From: CAVQCX01 sp963775335
GTDB lineage: Bacteria > Pseudomonadota > Gammaproteobacteria > Chromatiales > Chromatiaceae
Assembly: GCA_963775335.1 (NCBI GenBank)
Contig: CAVZIJ010000003.1
Coordinates: forward strand, 2,108,001-2,172,000
DNA length: 64,000 nt
Direction of reading: 5' to 3'
Both the position numbers and the translations under genes were made by a program. The notes under the pieces are model-generated. The model did no database searches. It saw only the letters and a program-made list of their open reading frames with translations, and was not told where the DNA came from. Below are positions 9,254-18,829 of the stretch, piece by piece (the stretch's first letter is position 1; each line of letters starts with the position of its first letter).

Positions 9254-11281
9254 ATGAGCACGCACTGGCACTGGGAGCAGGACGGCGACGGCATCGTCTG
9301 GCTGCATGCCGACGACCCCGACCACGCCGCCAACCTGCTCTCCACCCGCTCTTTGAACGAGCTGAGCGCCGCCCTTCAGGCGATCGATACCGCTCGGCCC
9401 CTGGGCCTCGTCATCGTCTCGGACAAGCGCAACGGGTTCATCGCCGGGGCCGACGTGGCGGAGCTTGCCCAGGTCGACAGCATCGAGGCCGCAGAGCGGC
9501 ACATTCACCGAGTGCACGGCATCTTCGGCCACCTGGAGGCCCTGCCCTTCCCCAGCCTGGCGCTGGTCCACGGCTTCTGCCTGGGCGGCGGGGCCGAGCT
9601 CGCCCTGGCCTGCCGCTACCGGGTGGCCCGGGACGACCCGGCGACCCGGATCGGCTTCCCCGAGGTACGACTCGGCATCTTTCCCGGCTACGGCGGGACC
9701 GCGCGCGCCTGCCGGCTGCTGGGCCCGAGACGGGCGCTGCAGCTGATGCTCACCGGGCGCACCCTCGACGCCCGGGCCGCGCAGCGCATCGGCCTGGTGG
9801 ATCTGGCCGTGCCGGAGCGGCAGCTGCGGGCCGCCGCCCGGGAGCTGATTCTGACCCGCCCCTCCCCGCGTCGGCCCGTCTGGCGCGAGCGCGTGCTGGG
9901 CAGCGCCCCAGCACGCCCGGCCCTCGCCTGGGCGATGCGCCGTGAGGTGCGCCGCCGGGCCCCGCCCGAGCACTATCCAGCCCCCTATGCGCTGCTGGAC
10001 CACTGGCAGCGACACGGCGGGAGCGAGCGCTCCCTTTACGCCGGCGAAGCCCATGGAGTGCCGGAGCTGCTGCTCGGAGCCACAGCCCAGAATCTCATGC
10101 GGCTGTTCTTCCTCCAGGAGCGCCTGAAAGACCTGGGGCGCGACAGCGGCTTCTCACCTCGGCACGTCCATGTCGTCGGCGGCGGCGCCATGGGCGGGGA
10201 CATCGCCGCTTGGTGCGCCCTGAAGGGTCTGCGGGTCACGCTTCAGGACCGGGCGCCCGCCTGCCTCACCACCGCGGTCCAGCGGGCCTCTACCCTGTTC
10301 GTGAGGCAGCTGAAAGACCGGTATCGCGTCCAGGCCGCCCTCGACCGCTTCATGCCCGACCCGAGAGGCTACGGCGTGGCAAAGGCGGACGTCGTCATCG
10401 AAGCAATCTACGAGGACGTCGAAGCCAAGCGGGCGCTCTTCTCTTCCTTGGAGGCGCACGCCACCCCCGATGCCTTGCTGGCCACCAACACCTCGTCCAT
10501 ACCCCTGGAGCTGATCGGCACGGCGATGCACGAGCCGGCGCGTCTCGTGGGGCTGCACTTCTTCAACCCGGTGGCAAAGATGCAGCTGGTCGAGCTGGTC
10601 CGGGGAGAGCAGTCCGACGCCCGCTCGGTGTCCCGGGCTGCAGCGTTCGTGCGCTCAATCGACCGGCTGCCCTTGCCCGTGAACAGCCGCCCCGGATTTC
10701 TGGTCAACCGGGTGCTCATGCCCTACCTGCTCGAGGCCGTGGACCTGATCGAGGAAGGCGTCCCGGCACCGGTGGTCGACCAGGCCGCCAACGCGTTCGG
10801 CATGCCGATCGGCCCCGTGGAGCTGGCCGATGCCGTGGGGCTGGACATCTGCCTGTCGGTTGCCGAGAAACTCGCCGAGCACGTCGGAGAGGCGGTACCG
10901 GAGCGGCTACGCCGCCTGGTCGCGGACCAGTGTCTCGGCCGCAAGACCGGCAGGGGCTTCTATCGGTACCACGGGAACCGGGTAATCAAGGACCGGGTCC
11001 CCCGCCACTACCGGGCGCCCGAAGACCTGCAGGAACGCCTGATCTTCCGATTGCTCAACGGGGCGGTGGCCTGCCTGCGCGAAGGCGTGACTGCGGACGA
11101 GGATCTGCTCGACGCCGGGATGGTGCTCGGGGCCGGCTTCGCCCCCTTCCGGGGTGGTCCGATGCGCTATATAAAACAAGGGGGCTTGGTCCGCATGCGG
11201 CGCCGATTGGACACCTTGCACCGGGATCACGGAGAGCACTTTTCGCCCGATGCGGGCTGGGTACACCTGGGGAGGGCCTGA
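9254..11281 (+). CDS. fadJ: Bifunctional enoyl-CoA hydratase / 3-hydroxyacyl-CoA dehydrogenase (FadJ-like)
   Basis: A 675-residue fusion. Residues 1-190 form the crotonase domain, with an oxyanion-hole HGFCLGGGAELALAC and a catalytic-Glu region GFPEVRLGIFPGYGG. From about 300 comes the NAD-binding VVGGGAMGGDIA, then SSIPLEL, HFFNPV and the C-terminal 3-hydroxyacyl-CoA dehydrogenase domains. It carries out the two middle beta-oxidation steps. ATG 9254 lies 4 bp after the thiolase stop. It is slightly shorter than E. coli FadJ (714). Its stop is one base from the ligase ATG. Confidence 0.93.
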   Translation: MSTHWHWEQDGDGIVWLHADDPDHAANLLSTRSLNELSAALQAIDTARPLGLVIVSDKRNGFIAGADVAELAQVDSIEAAERHIHRVHGIFGHLEALPFPSLALVHGFCLGGGAELALACRYRVARDDPATRIGFPEVRLGIFPGYGGTARACRLLGPRRALQLMLTGRTLDARAAQRIGLVDLAVPERQLRAAARELILTRPSPRRPVWRERVLGSAPARPALAWAMRREVRRRAPPEHYPAPYALLDHWQRHGGSERSLYAGEAHGVPELLLGATAQNLMRLFFLQERLKDLGRDSGFSPRHVHVVGGGAMGGDIAAWCALKGLRVTLQDRAPACLTTAVQRASTLFVRQLKDRYRVQAALDRFMPDPRGYGVAKADVVIEAIYEDVEAKRALFSSLEAHATPDALLATNTSSIPLELIGTAMHEPARLVGLHFFNPVAKMQLVELVRGEQSDARSVSRAAAFVRSIDRLPLPVNSRPGFLVNRVLMPYLLEAVDLIEEGVPAPVVDQAANAFGMPIGPVELADAVGLDICLSVAEKLAEHVGEAVPERLRRLVADQCLGRKTGRGFYRYHGNRVIKDRVPRHYRAPEDLQERLIFRLLNGAVACLREGVTADEDLLDAGMVLGAGFAPFRGGPMRYIKQGGLVRMRRRLDTLHRDHGEHFSPDAGWVHLGRA

Positions 11282-11282
11282 G

Positions 11283-13175
11283 ATGTACTACCCCCAGACC
11301 ACGATGTTGAGAGGGCAACACCCCTCCTCTGCCGCTCGCCCCGCTACCCCGGTGCGGCCACGCGGCGCGCGCACGGACATCATCCGTCTAGCACAAGCGG
11401 ACACCATCGGCGCCGTACTCCGGGAGCGGGCACGGCGCACCCCGGACAGCCCGGCCTACACCCAGTTCGACGAAGACACCCAGCGCTGGAACACCCTGAC
11501 CTGGGCTCAGGCCGAACGCGAGGCCGCACGCTGGCAGTCGGCCCTGGTCCGCGAGGGCCTCCAGGCCGGCGACCGGGTGGCCCTGATGCTGCCCAACTGC
11601 CGCGAGTGGGTACTGTTCGATCTGGCCGCCCAGGGCCTCGGCCTGGTGACGGTCCCGATCTACACCAACGACCGCCCCGAGAACAGCGCGTTCATCCTGA
11701 CGGACTCAGGTGCCCGGGTGCTGCTGCTCGAGGACGAGGCGCACTGGCACCGGCTGGCCGGCGCCGCCGGGGCGCTGACCGGCCTGCAGCGCGTGCTCTG
11801 CCTGCATCCCGTGGCCTGGTCCGAGCCCGGGCACAGTCGGATCGCCCGGGTCGCCGACTGGCTGCCGGGGGGTGCCGGCGCCTTCCAGGTCGCCACGGCG
11901 TACACCGAATCCCTGGCGACCATCGTGTACACGTCCGGCACCACGGGCAAGCCCAAAGGGGTGATGCTCAGTCACCGCAACCTGCTGTGGAACGTCCAGG
12001 CCGGCCTGGGGGTGATCGGCGAGGTCTATCCCAGAGACCGACTCCTGTCCTTCCTGCCGCTGTCGCACGCCCTGGAGCGCACCGTCGGTTATTACCTGCC
12101 GATGGTCGCCGGATCGAGCGTGGCCTTTGCACGCTCCATCCCCCAGCTGGCGGAGGACCTGGCTCGGACAGCCCCGACCATCATGATCTCGGTGCCACGT
12201 ATCTTCGAGCGCTTGCGCGCCAAGCTGCTGGAGAAGCTCGCGACCGAGCCCCCGCTGGCCCGCTGGCTCTTGGAGCGAACCGTAGACCTTGGCTGGCGGC
12301 GGTTCCAGCGCCGCCAGGGCCGCGCAGAGCGCTGGTCGCCAGTCCTGCTCTTTGCTCCCCTGCTGGACAAGCTGGTCGGTGCCAGGGTCCGCTCGAAGCT
12401 CGGTGGGCGGCTGCGCTTCGCCATCTGCGGCGGTGCACCTCTTCCGCCGGAGGTGGCGCGCCTGTTCATCGGGCTGGGCGTGACCCTGGTCCAGGGCTAC
12501 GGCCTCACCGAGGCCAGCCCAGTGGTCAGCGTCAACCCGTTGGGGGACAACATCCCGGCGAGCGTCGGCCAGGTCCTGCCGGGCGTCGAGGCTCGGATCG
12601 GCGCCAACCGGGAGCTCCTGACCCGCAGCCCGAGCGTCATGCTGGGCTACTGGAAAGATGAAACGGCCACCCGGCAGGTGATCGACTCGGGGGGCTGGCT
12701 ACACACCGGGGACCAGGCCCGACTCGAAGATCACCACCTCTACCTGACCGGAAGGCTCAAGGACCTCATCGTGCTCGCCAACGGCGAAAAGGTCTCGCCT
12801 TCCGACCTGGAGCTGGCCATCGGCCTGGACCCCCTGTTCGAGCAAGTCATGGTGATCGGCGAGGATCGACCGTTTCTGGCCGCGCTGGCGGTGCTCGAGC
12901 CCGGCGCCTATCGCAAGCTCGCCACCGCACTGCGCCTCGACCCCGAGGACCCCGAGACCTTGCGGACCCCCGATCTCCTCGATGACCTGATCGAGCGTAT
13001 CGGCCGGCAGCTCCATGCCTTTCCCGGCTACGTGCAGATCTTCCGCGTGTCCGCCAGCCTCGAGCCATGGACTCCAGGCAACGGCCTGCTCACGCCGACG
13101 CTTAAGCTGCGCCGGGCCGAGATCCTGGCGCGGTTCGAGCGCGAGGTCGCCGATCTGTACGAGGGCCACCGGTGA
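11283..13175 (+). CDS. Long-chain acyl-CoA synthetase (AMP-forming)
   Basis: A 630-residue AMP-dependent ligase. The P-loop is IVYTSGTTGKPKGVMLSH and the adenine motif is GYGLTEASPVVSVN. The hinge region is HTGDQARLEDHHLYLTGRLK, followed by DLIVLANGEKVSP. It activates fatty acids to acyl-CoA and so feeds the preceding three enzymes. A GGGGAGGG ribosome site just upstream supports ATG 11283 over an in-frame ATG at 11250 inside the fadJ end. The family is FAA1/FadD15-like rather than classical FadD, so no symbol is assigned. Confidence 0.92.
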   Translation: MYYPQTTMLRGQHPSSAARPATPVRPRGARTDIIRLAQADTIGAVLRERARRTPDSPAYTQFDEDTQRWNTLTWAQAEREAARWQSALVREGLQAGDRVALMLPNCREWVLFDLAAQGLGLVTVPIYTNDRPENSAFILTDSGARVLLLEDEAHWHRLAGAAGALTGLQRVLCLHPVAWSEPGHSRIARVADWLPGGAGAFQVATAYTESLATIVYTSGTTGKPKGVMLSHRNLLWNVQAGLGVIGEVYPRDRLLSFLPLSHALERTVGYYLPMVAGSSVAFARSIPQLAEDLARTAPTIMISVPRIFERLRAKLLEKLATEPPLARWLLERTVDLGWRRFQRRQGRAERWSPVLLFAPLLDKLVGARVRSKLGGRLRFAICGGAPLPPEVARLFIGLGVTLVQGYGLTEASPVVSVNPLGDNIPASVGQVLPGVEARIGANRELLTRSPSVMLGYWKDETATRQVIDSGGWLHTGDQARLEDHHLYLTGRLKDLIVLANGEKVSPSDLELAIGLDPLFEQVMVIGEDRPFLAALAVLEPGAYRKLATALRLDPEDPETLRTPDLLDDLIERIGRQLHAFPGYVQIFRVSASLEPWTPGNGLLTPTLKLRRAEILARFEREVADLYEGHR

Positions 13176-13330
13176 CCCGGGGGACGGCCGCGGCAATGGC
13201 GCAGCTGCCTTTGCCTGGGCGCTAGTGCGCCCTGCAAGGGTTGTCGATCGACCCGCTCGCCTACCCCGCCCGAACACCAGCGCACCAACTAAGTGGTAGC
13301 TTAGGTCGAGACAAAGCAACGGAGCGAAAC

Positions 13331-14044
13331 ATGAGCGAGCACACCAAGATCGCCGTCGTCACCGGCGCCAATCGCGGTTTGGGCTTCGAGACCTGCCGGC
13401 AGCTGGCACGGCTCGGTCTGCGGGTATTCCTCACGAGCCGCGACCCGGCCAAGGGCGAAGCCGCGACCGAAACGCTGCGCGGCGAGGGCCTGGACGTGCC
13501 CTATCGGCCCCTGGACGTGACCCGCGCGGACCAGGTCCAACACCTGGCCGAGCACATCGCTTCCGAGCACGGCCGCCTCAACGTCCTGGTGAACAACGCG
13601 GGCGTCTTCCTGGACCGCTACGACCCACCGGGCAACAGCGTCCTCGATTCCGATCTCGACGCCGTGCGCCGGACCCTCGAGACCAACCTGTACGGCGCCC
13701 TGCGCGTGAGCCAGGCGCTGATCCCCCTGATGAGGGGCGAGGGCCGCGTGGTCAACGTCTCTTCCGGTATGGGGCAATTGACCGAGATGAACGGTTGCTG
13801 TCCAGGCTACCGCTTCTCCAAAGTGGGCCTGAACGCCCTCACCCGTATCCTCGCCGACGAGCTGCACGACACCCGGATCAAGGTCAATTCGGTCTGCCCC
13901 GGCTGGGTACGCACCGACATGGGCGGGCCCCATGCCGCCCGCTCGATCGCGGATGGCGTGGACACCATCGTCTGGCTCGCCACCCTGTCCGACGACGGCC
14001 CCAGCGGCGGATTCTTCCGCGACCGCCAGCCTATTCCCTGGTAG
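13331..14044 (+). CDS. Short-chain dehydrogenase/reductase, carbonyl-reductase-like
   Basis: A 237-residue SDR. The Rossmann motif is TGANRGLG at about 13-20, NNAG follows near 88-91, and the catalytic Ser lies in VNVSSGMG. In place of the usual YxxxK there is YRFSKVGL, which keeps Tyr and Lys in the right spacing. The NRGLG form with arginine suggests NADP(H). It resembles plant/animal carbonyl reductases and their bacterial relatives. GGAG lies seven bases before ATG 13331, so the longer upstream frame was not used. The substrate is unknown. Confidence 0.87.
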   Translation: MSEHTKIAVVTGANRGLGFETCRQLARLGLRVFLTSRDPAKGEAATETLRGEGLDVPYRPLDVTRADQVQHLAEHIASEHGRLNVLVNNAGVFLDRYDPPGNSVLDSDLDAVRRTLETNLYGALRVSQALIPLMRGEGRVVNVSSGMGQLTEMNGCCPGYRFSKVGLNALTRILADELHDTRIKVNSVCPGWVRTDMGGPHAARSIADGVDTIVWLATLSDDGPSGGFFRDRQPIPW

Positions 14045-14436
14045 GCGGTCCGGGTTTTATTCGAGTAAGGGTCCCAGTCCACCGAGGGACAAGACCGAGG
14101 GATCGTTGAAAAGGAGTCGTTGAACCGTCCGCTCGCTGACTCGAGCTCTCGCGACCGCTTGAAGTCGGACGGCCTCCATTCCATGGCACTTCGAGTGCCA
14201 CTGGGAGGAGGTCAGGCCGCTGATGCCCGGTTTGCGGCGCAGGCCGTCGATCGACATTCCGACTGCGGCCCAGTACAGCGATGCGCTGGTGCTCGCGTTA
14301 CCTGCTCTTGCGCATGATGGACTCCCCTTGGGACCGCCATCATGGCTGATATCGCATTTCTTAAAGCTCCGATTCCCGGGGAAAAGAACACTCCTCTCGG
14401 TTATGGACTCTCGTCGTGCGGGCCCCCACAACCGGA
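14045..14436. other. Intergenic stretch holding an IS remnant
   Basis: Between the SDR and the cytochrome gene the only recognisable content is the IS3 OrfA remnant. The rest shows no ribosome-site-supported frame. Confidence 0.5.
14130..14315 (-). pseudogene. Decayed IS3-family transposase OrfA fragment
   Basis: Reading the minus strand from 14315 gives MRKSR followed at once by a stop, then IAVL. A second frame gives GMSIDGLRRKPGIS and QWHSKCHGMEA, and a third gives SDFKRSRELES. In order these match the N-terminal HTH part of IS3-group OrfA (MRKSRF..., CRKHGIS, WxSKYGGMEASDxKRLRELE). The order is kept across three frames with a stop, so this is a heavily degraded remnant. The rest of the element (orfB, terminal repeats) is not visible. 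Confidence 0.7.
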
Positions 14437-14937
14437 TTACTGTCTTTTCAGCGTTCCCCAAACGTCGGGAGCTACCGACGCGGGCAGATAGGCATGGCAG
14501 GCATTGCATGAGCTCTCGACATTTTCCAGGGCTTCGTCAACCCCTCTCCGATTATCTTCTTCCATGGCATCGTGGGCAGCAAGGATCAGAGCTTTCATGG
14601 CGGCCCTACTGCGCCTTGCAAGGTCGTCAAATTTTTGAGCATCCATATCCGCCTTGGCGGCCGTCTTCTCCATCAGTCTGGCGGATTCTGCCGCATGCCA
14701 ATCCATGGGCCCCAGTAGCCCGAACGTTCGTTCAATCGCGATGGCATGCCGCACGAGGTTATCTGAGTATCTCGTCTTATATTCCGACAAATTATGCAGC
14801 GCCTCAGCGTGAAGGCGCAGGATGGTAATCACCGAGTCGATGTAAGCCTTCCGATTGAACTCCTCCGCTCGGGCGCCGATCGCACAAGACAGGCAAAGAG
14901 TGGTCAGCATAAACGCGACAGACATCTTCCTTTTCAT
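14437..14937 (-). CDS. Exported class II (cytochrome c'-like) c-type cytochrome
   Basis: A 166-residue protein with a signal peptide over residues 1-24 (MKRKMSVAFML... ending ARA-EE). A single heme-binding CNACH lies near the C-terminus at about 149-153. The body is helical and rich in Glu and Ala. A C-terminal CxxCH on a four-helix body is the layout of cytochrome c' / class II cytochromes. ATG 14937 was chosen because the signal peptide begins there; the frame opens further upstream to 15018. It is a periplasmic electron carrier or gas-binding protein. Confidence 0.75.
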   Translation of the reverse strand: MKRKMSVAFMLTTLCLSCAIGARAEEFNRKAYIDSVITILRLHAEALHNLSEYKTRYSDNLVRHAIAIERTFGLLGPMDWHAAESARLMEKTAAKADMDAQKFDDLARRSRAAMKALILAAHDAMEEDNRRGVDEALENVESSCNACHAYLPASVAPDVWGTLKRQ

Positions 14938-15143
14938 AAGGACCTCGCGACAGGATCTCTCCGAACGACGAGCGCTGCTTAACAATATACCGATCCAAAT
15001 CCTTATACCTGAAACCATCCGGGCAGAAAAGAGGCCGGAGCGGAATGGCGCTTGGTTGGCGCCTCAACCCGTGGACTTCTAAAGCGAAAACCGGACCACT
15101 GTCTTCTCCCTCTCCCCGGCGAAAGCGCGAGGGTCGGGGCGAG

Positions 15144-16100
15144 CTAACGCGCCGTCGTCAAGTAATGCAGGCTGAACAGCGCGTCCGGATCAATCCAGAC
15201 CTCGACGGGGGACAAGCCGGCACGGTGCGCCAGGGCGTGGAGCTCCTCGACCCTATACTTATAGGAGCACTCGGTGTGGAGCCGCTCCCCCTCGCCGAAT
15301 ACGAACCGGGCACCGCCAATATGCACGTTCTGGCTGCGACGGCTCACCAGGTGCATCTCAATGCGCCCGCGGGTCTCGTTGTAAAACGCGAGGTGGGCAA
15401 AGCCTTCCAGGTCGAAATCGGCCCCCAGCTCACGGTTGATTCGGGCCAGGAGATTGAGGTTGAAGGCGGCGGTGACCCCCTGGGCATCGTTGTAGGCCGC
15501 GTTCAGGACGGCGATGTCCTTCTTGAGGTCCACGCCGATCAGGACCCCGCCTTCACGGCCGACCACCGCGGCGAGACGCCTGAGAAAGGCGACCGCTTCG
15601 TCCGGCTCGAAGTTGCCGATGCTGGAGCCGGGAAAGAAGGCGACCTTCTTCAAGTGCTGGGGGCAGTACGGGAGACGCCAGGCGGCAGAGTAATCGACGC
15701 AGGCGGCATGCACGTCCAGCCAGGGGTAGTCCGCGGCGAGCCCGTGGGCGGAGGCCAGCAGATGATCCTTGGAGATGTCGATGGGCATGTAGACCCCGGG
15801 GCGCAGGGCCTCCAACAACAGCCTCACCTTCTCGCTGCTGCCGCTGCCGAGCTCCACCAGCAAGCAGTCGGTCCCAATCAGCGTTGCGATCTCGCCGGCA
15901 TGGGCGCGCAGCAAGGCGATCTCCGTTCGCGTCGGATAATACTCCGGGGTCCTGCAGATCGCCTCGAACAGGGCCGAGCCGCGGCTGTCGTAGAAGAACT
16001 TGGGCGGGATGGCGCGCGGGCGACGGGCCATGCCCTGAAAGACCTCGTCGCGAAGGCTCGCCGGGGCGGGATGGTGATCGTAGAACCGGATCGCCCTCAC
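15144..16100 (-). CDS. egtD: L-histidine N-alpha-methyltransferase (ergothioneine biosynthesis)
   Basis: A 318-residue SAM-dependent methyltransferase making hercynine from histidine. It shows the EgtD hallmarks FFYDSRGSALFE, TPEYYPTRTE and the SAM motif ELGSGSSEK at 83-91, with FFPGSSIGNF further on. The GTG start at 16100 overlaps the egtB stop by four bases (GTGA), so the two genes are translationally coupled. A longer upstream frame lies wholly inside egtB and was rejected. Confidence 0.95.
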   Translation of the reverse strand: MRAIRFYDHHPAPASLRDEVFQGMARRPRAIPPKFFYDSRGSALFEAICRTPEYYPTRTEIALLRAHAGEIATLIGTDCLLVELGSGSSEKVRLLLEALRPGVYMPIDISKDHLLASAHGLAADYPWLDVHAACVDYSAAWRLPYCPQHLKKVAFFPGSSIGNFEPDEAVAFLRRLAAVVGREGGVLIGVDLKKDIAVLNAAYNDAQGVTAAFNLNLLARINRELGADFDLEGFAHLAFYNETRGRIEMHLVSRRSQNVHIGGARFVFGEGERLHTECSYKYRVEELHALAHRAGLSPVEVWIDPDALFSLHYLTTAR

Positions 16101-17410
16101 GCGGAGCCGTCCTCGGCAAGCCGGATGCCCGAAAACTGCCAGCGGTCGCCCGGGAAAAAGAAGTTGCGGTAGGTCGGCCGGATGTGCGAGGCCGGCGTCG
16201 CGCACGAGCCCCCACGCAGCACCATCTGGCTACACATGAACTTGCCGTTGTACTCGCCCAGGGGGCCATCCGCGGGCCGGTAGCCGGGATAGGGCGCGTA
16301 GGGGCTCGCCGTCCACTCCCAGACATCGCCGAAGAGCTGCGTGGGCAACCGGGCATCGGACGCTGCACGGACAGGATGCAGATGTCCGGTCTCCCGCAGG
16401 TTTCCGTCGACCTCCCGATCCCGCGCGGCAAGCTCCCACTCCGCCTCGGTCGGCAGCCGCTTGCCGCTCCAACGAGCGAAGGCGTCGGCCTCGTAGTAGC
16501 TCAGGTGACAGACCGGATCGGACTCCAGGACCGGGCGTACGCCGCCCAGACTCATCAGCCACCAACGTCCATCTTGTTCCTCCCAATACAGCGGCGCGTC
16601 CCAGCCCTGGTGTTGCACCGTCGCCCAACCGTCGGAGAGCCAGAGGCCCGGGCGCGCATAGCCGCCGTCCGCCATGAACGCCAGGTACTCCCCGTTAGTC
16701 ACCAGGCGGCTCGCGAGCCGGTAGTCCGACAGGTAGACCCGATGAGTTGGGGTCTCGTTGTCGTAGGCAAAGCCCTCGCCGGCGAAGCCGATGCTGTGCA
16801 CGCCACCGGACTGCTCGCACCAGCGCAGCGCCGGGGCGGGCCCAGCGGACATCGGAAGGTCCGCCGCGTAGACAGGACGCAACGGATTCGTGGCGAAGAT
16901 GTGCTTGATATCGGTGAGCAGCAATTCCTGGTGCTGTTGCTCGTGGTGGACTCCAAGCTCGGTGCGTCGGGCGACCTCCTTCCAGGCGCCGTCGCTCAGG
17001 GTCCCCAGAAGCTGAGTCATCTGCTCATCCACGTAGCCGCGGTAACTGTAGATCTCCTCCACGGTCGGGCGGGAGAGCAGACCCCGCCGAGGACGCAGCC
17101 AGTGCTCGCCCACTGTCTCGTAATAGGAGTTGAAGAGATAGCCGAAGCGCGGATGGAACAAGCGGTAGCGCGGGGCGAACGGCGCCAGCACGAACTGCTC
17201 GAAGAACCAACTGGTGTGCGCCAGGTGCCATTTGGGCGGACTGACGTCGGGCATGGTCTGAACGACGTAGTCCTCGACCGCCAGCGGGGCGCACAGCGCC
17301 TCGCTCTGGCGCCGCATCTCGCTGTAGCGCGATCGCAGGCGATTACGCTCCAAGGCATGGTCCACCCGACCCTCGGCGGGCTTGGCCCCAACCGATGAAA
17401 CCTGGCGCAT
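16097..17410 (-). CDS. egtB: Ergothioneine biosynthesis protein EgtB (sulfoxide synthase)
   Basis: A 437-residue non-heme iron enzyme that joins hercynine to a thiol (gamma-Glu-Cys or Cys) using O2. The N-terminal DinB-like half carries WHLAHTSWFFE (61-71) and the iron-binding HHEQQHQE (155-162). The C-terminal half is a formylglycine-generating-enzyme fold with LPTEAEWELAARD, FGDVWEWTASPY and LRGGSCATP. A GGGAGGA site seven bases before ATG 17410 sets the start. It is first in a two-gene operon with egtD. No egtE or egtC is next to it. Confidence 0.94.
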   Translation of the reverse strand: MRQVSSVGAKPAEGRVDHALERNRLRSRYSEMRRQSEALCAPLAVEDYVVQTMPDVSPPKWHLAHTSWFFEQFVLAPFAPRYRLFHPRFGYLFNSYYETVGEHWLRPRRGLLSRPTVEEIYSYRGYVDEQMTQLLGTLSDGAWKEVARRTELGVHHEQQHQELLLTDIKHIFATNPLRPVYAADLPMSAGPAPALRWCEQSGGVHSIGFAGEGFAYDNETPTHRVYLSDYRLASRLVTNGEYLAFMADGGYARPGLWLSDGWATVQHQGWDAPLYWEEQDGRWWLMSLGGVRPVLESDPVCHLSYYEADAFARWSGKRLPTEAEWELAARDREVDGNLRETGHLHPVRAASDARLPTQLFGDVWEWTASPYAPYPGYRPADGPLGEYNGKFMCSQMVLRGGSCATPASHIRPTYRNFFFPGDRWQFSGIRLAEDGSA

Positions 17411-17574
17411 CGTCGCGTCCTCCCTGCCCAGCCGCAATAAGTGCCCCGCTCGTGGCGTGACCCGGCGGGCGGAGGTGATGCATCAGGAGGACCACGCAGC
17501 CGCTGCCGATCTTTCAGACACCGGCTGGCCGTCCGGATCCTGCAGCTTCACTCCTTCGACGGGGCCGCCCTTGG

Positions 17575-17880
17575 CTAGGCCCATTTCTTCGCCACAGCGT
17601 CGATCCCGGCACGCTCGAGATCCTGCGGCGTCATGGCGGGCAGAAACTTCACTGTCGCATCGAACTCCAGAAACCAGGGCTCGGCAAGACGCGGCATCTC
17701 GGATACGTCCGCCATGTCGACGACGAAAAACCCGCCGCGCTTGCCGTCGTCCGCGCAGAAGTAAGCCGCCTCGGGCTTCATGTCCTCCAGTATCCGTCCG
17801 ATCTTCTGTCCGACGGTCCCATCGCGTACGGCTTGGTTGAACTTGTCCACCGGCAACGAAATGTGGAGTACGAATCGCAT
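17575..17880 (-). CDS. Small DUF3303-like hypothetical protein
   Basis: A 101-residue soluble protein with an excellent AAAGGAGG ribosome site six bases before the ATG. Its beta-alpha pattern (MRFVLHISLPVDKFN, then GGFFVVDM and PWFLEFDATVKFLPAMT) matches ferredoxin-like dimeric alpha/beta-barrel proteins such as the DUF3303/muconolactone-isomerase-like group. The function is unknown. It lies upstream of egtB in the same orientation with a 164-bp gap. Confidence 0.7.
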   Translation of the reverse strand: MRFVLHISLPVDKFNQAVRDGTVGQKIGRILEDMKPEAAYFCADDGKRGGFFVVDMADVSEMPRLAEPWFLEFDATVKFLPAMTPQDLERAGIDAVAKKWA

Positions 17881-18308
17881 GCCAGCCTCCTTTTATGAAC
17901 GAGACCTACCACTGCACCGCACTACTGAGATACCCGGCCTTGGCCGCTCGAATCCCCCCGGCAGCCTCCCGAGTCAAATAATTAGATACCGTGCACGGCC
18001 CCATGTTCTAACACGATTTCTGTGGTATGGGCCCACCGGCGAACCCCTGTCGCGCCAGACGGGGCTTCCATCGCCTCCCTTCCTATACTCTCTGGGAGCC
18101 TTGTCAACGGGACCGGCCCAAGCGGCAAGACGATTATAGGGGGAAGCATGTCCCAGCCGCCGGGTAGGTGTCCCGCCCCGGGGTCCGCCGTGGGTCGCAG
18201 GGCGCGCAAGCAACCCTTCAGGCAACGGAATAGACGCTTGACGAGCCCGAGCGGCCGGGACGATATCGAGGCGCTGGTCCTGTCGGCGGGCGCCGGTACA
18301 GGCAAGCC
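17881..18308. other. Intergenic stretch, no gene recognised
   Basis: The 428 bp between the small protein and the STAS gene contain AT-rich patches near 17975-18030 that could hold the promoter of the downstream minus-strand gene. A minus-strand 107-codon frame with a TTG start directly after the STAS stop has no ribosome site or family pattern. Confidence 0.4.
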
Positions 18309-18818
18309 TCAGGGCTTGCGGGGCGGAGCCCGAGCGGCCTCCCGCTCCAGCAGCTCTACGAGGTCCCGGAAGACCGCCGCGTTGCGCGCATCGAGGGCAC
18401 AGAGCCGCTGGTGCGCCTCCAACACCAGGGACGCCATCTGCTGGGCATCCGCGTCCGCCGGGGCGACCTCTGCAAAGGGGCCTGTGTCGACCCCGGGCTC
18501 GGCGCGCAGATCGAACAGGCGATCGAAGCAAACGGATCGCAAGGTCTCCGCGACATCCTCGTTGCTCGTGACGATGATCGAGCGGGGCACATCCTTGTCC
18601 CGCGACCAGTTAGCGATCCGCGCCAATATCCCCAAGCAGGTGCTGTCGATGGTCTCGGCTCGGGACAGATCGATGAGAAAACGGGAGGTCCCCGGGGCCG
18701 CGAAAGCCCGGTCGAGCAGCGTGTTCAGCGCGGGGCCGAGGGGATGACGGACGTCGCCGTTCAGCTGGACAAACCAGGTGCCGTTCTCCTCAACATAGCG
18801 CGCGCCGCCGTTGGCCAT
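18309..18818 (-). CDS. STAS-domain protein (anti-sigma-factor-antagonist-like)
   Basis: A 169-residue protein. Residues 1-110 are a STAS domain with FLIDLSRAETIDSTCLGILARI, where ST precedes the usual helix. The Ser/Thr at this spot is the residue phosphorylated by anti-sigma kinases in SpoIIAA/RsbV. A helical C-terminal tail follows. It is the last gene of a four-gene signalling operon, 11 bp after the PP2C phosphatase gene. It is the likely phosphatase substrate. Confidence 0.83.
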   Translation of the reverse strand: MANGGARYVEENGTWFVQLNGDVRHPLGPALNTLLDRAFAAPGTSRFLIDLSRAETIDSTCLGILARIANWSRDKDVPRSIIVTSNEDVAETLRSVCFDRLFDLRAEPGVDTGPFAEVAPADADAQQMASLVLEAHQRLCALDARNAAVFRDLVELLEREAARAPPRKP

Positions 18819-18829
18819 TTCTCAGCGTC

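Noticed and set aside
17982..18305. 107-codon minus-strand frame after the STAS gene
   Set aside because: TTG start without ribosome site, no recognisable domain.
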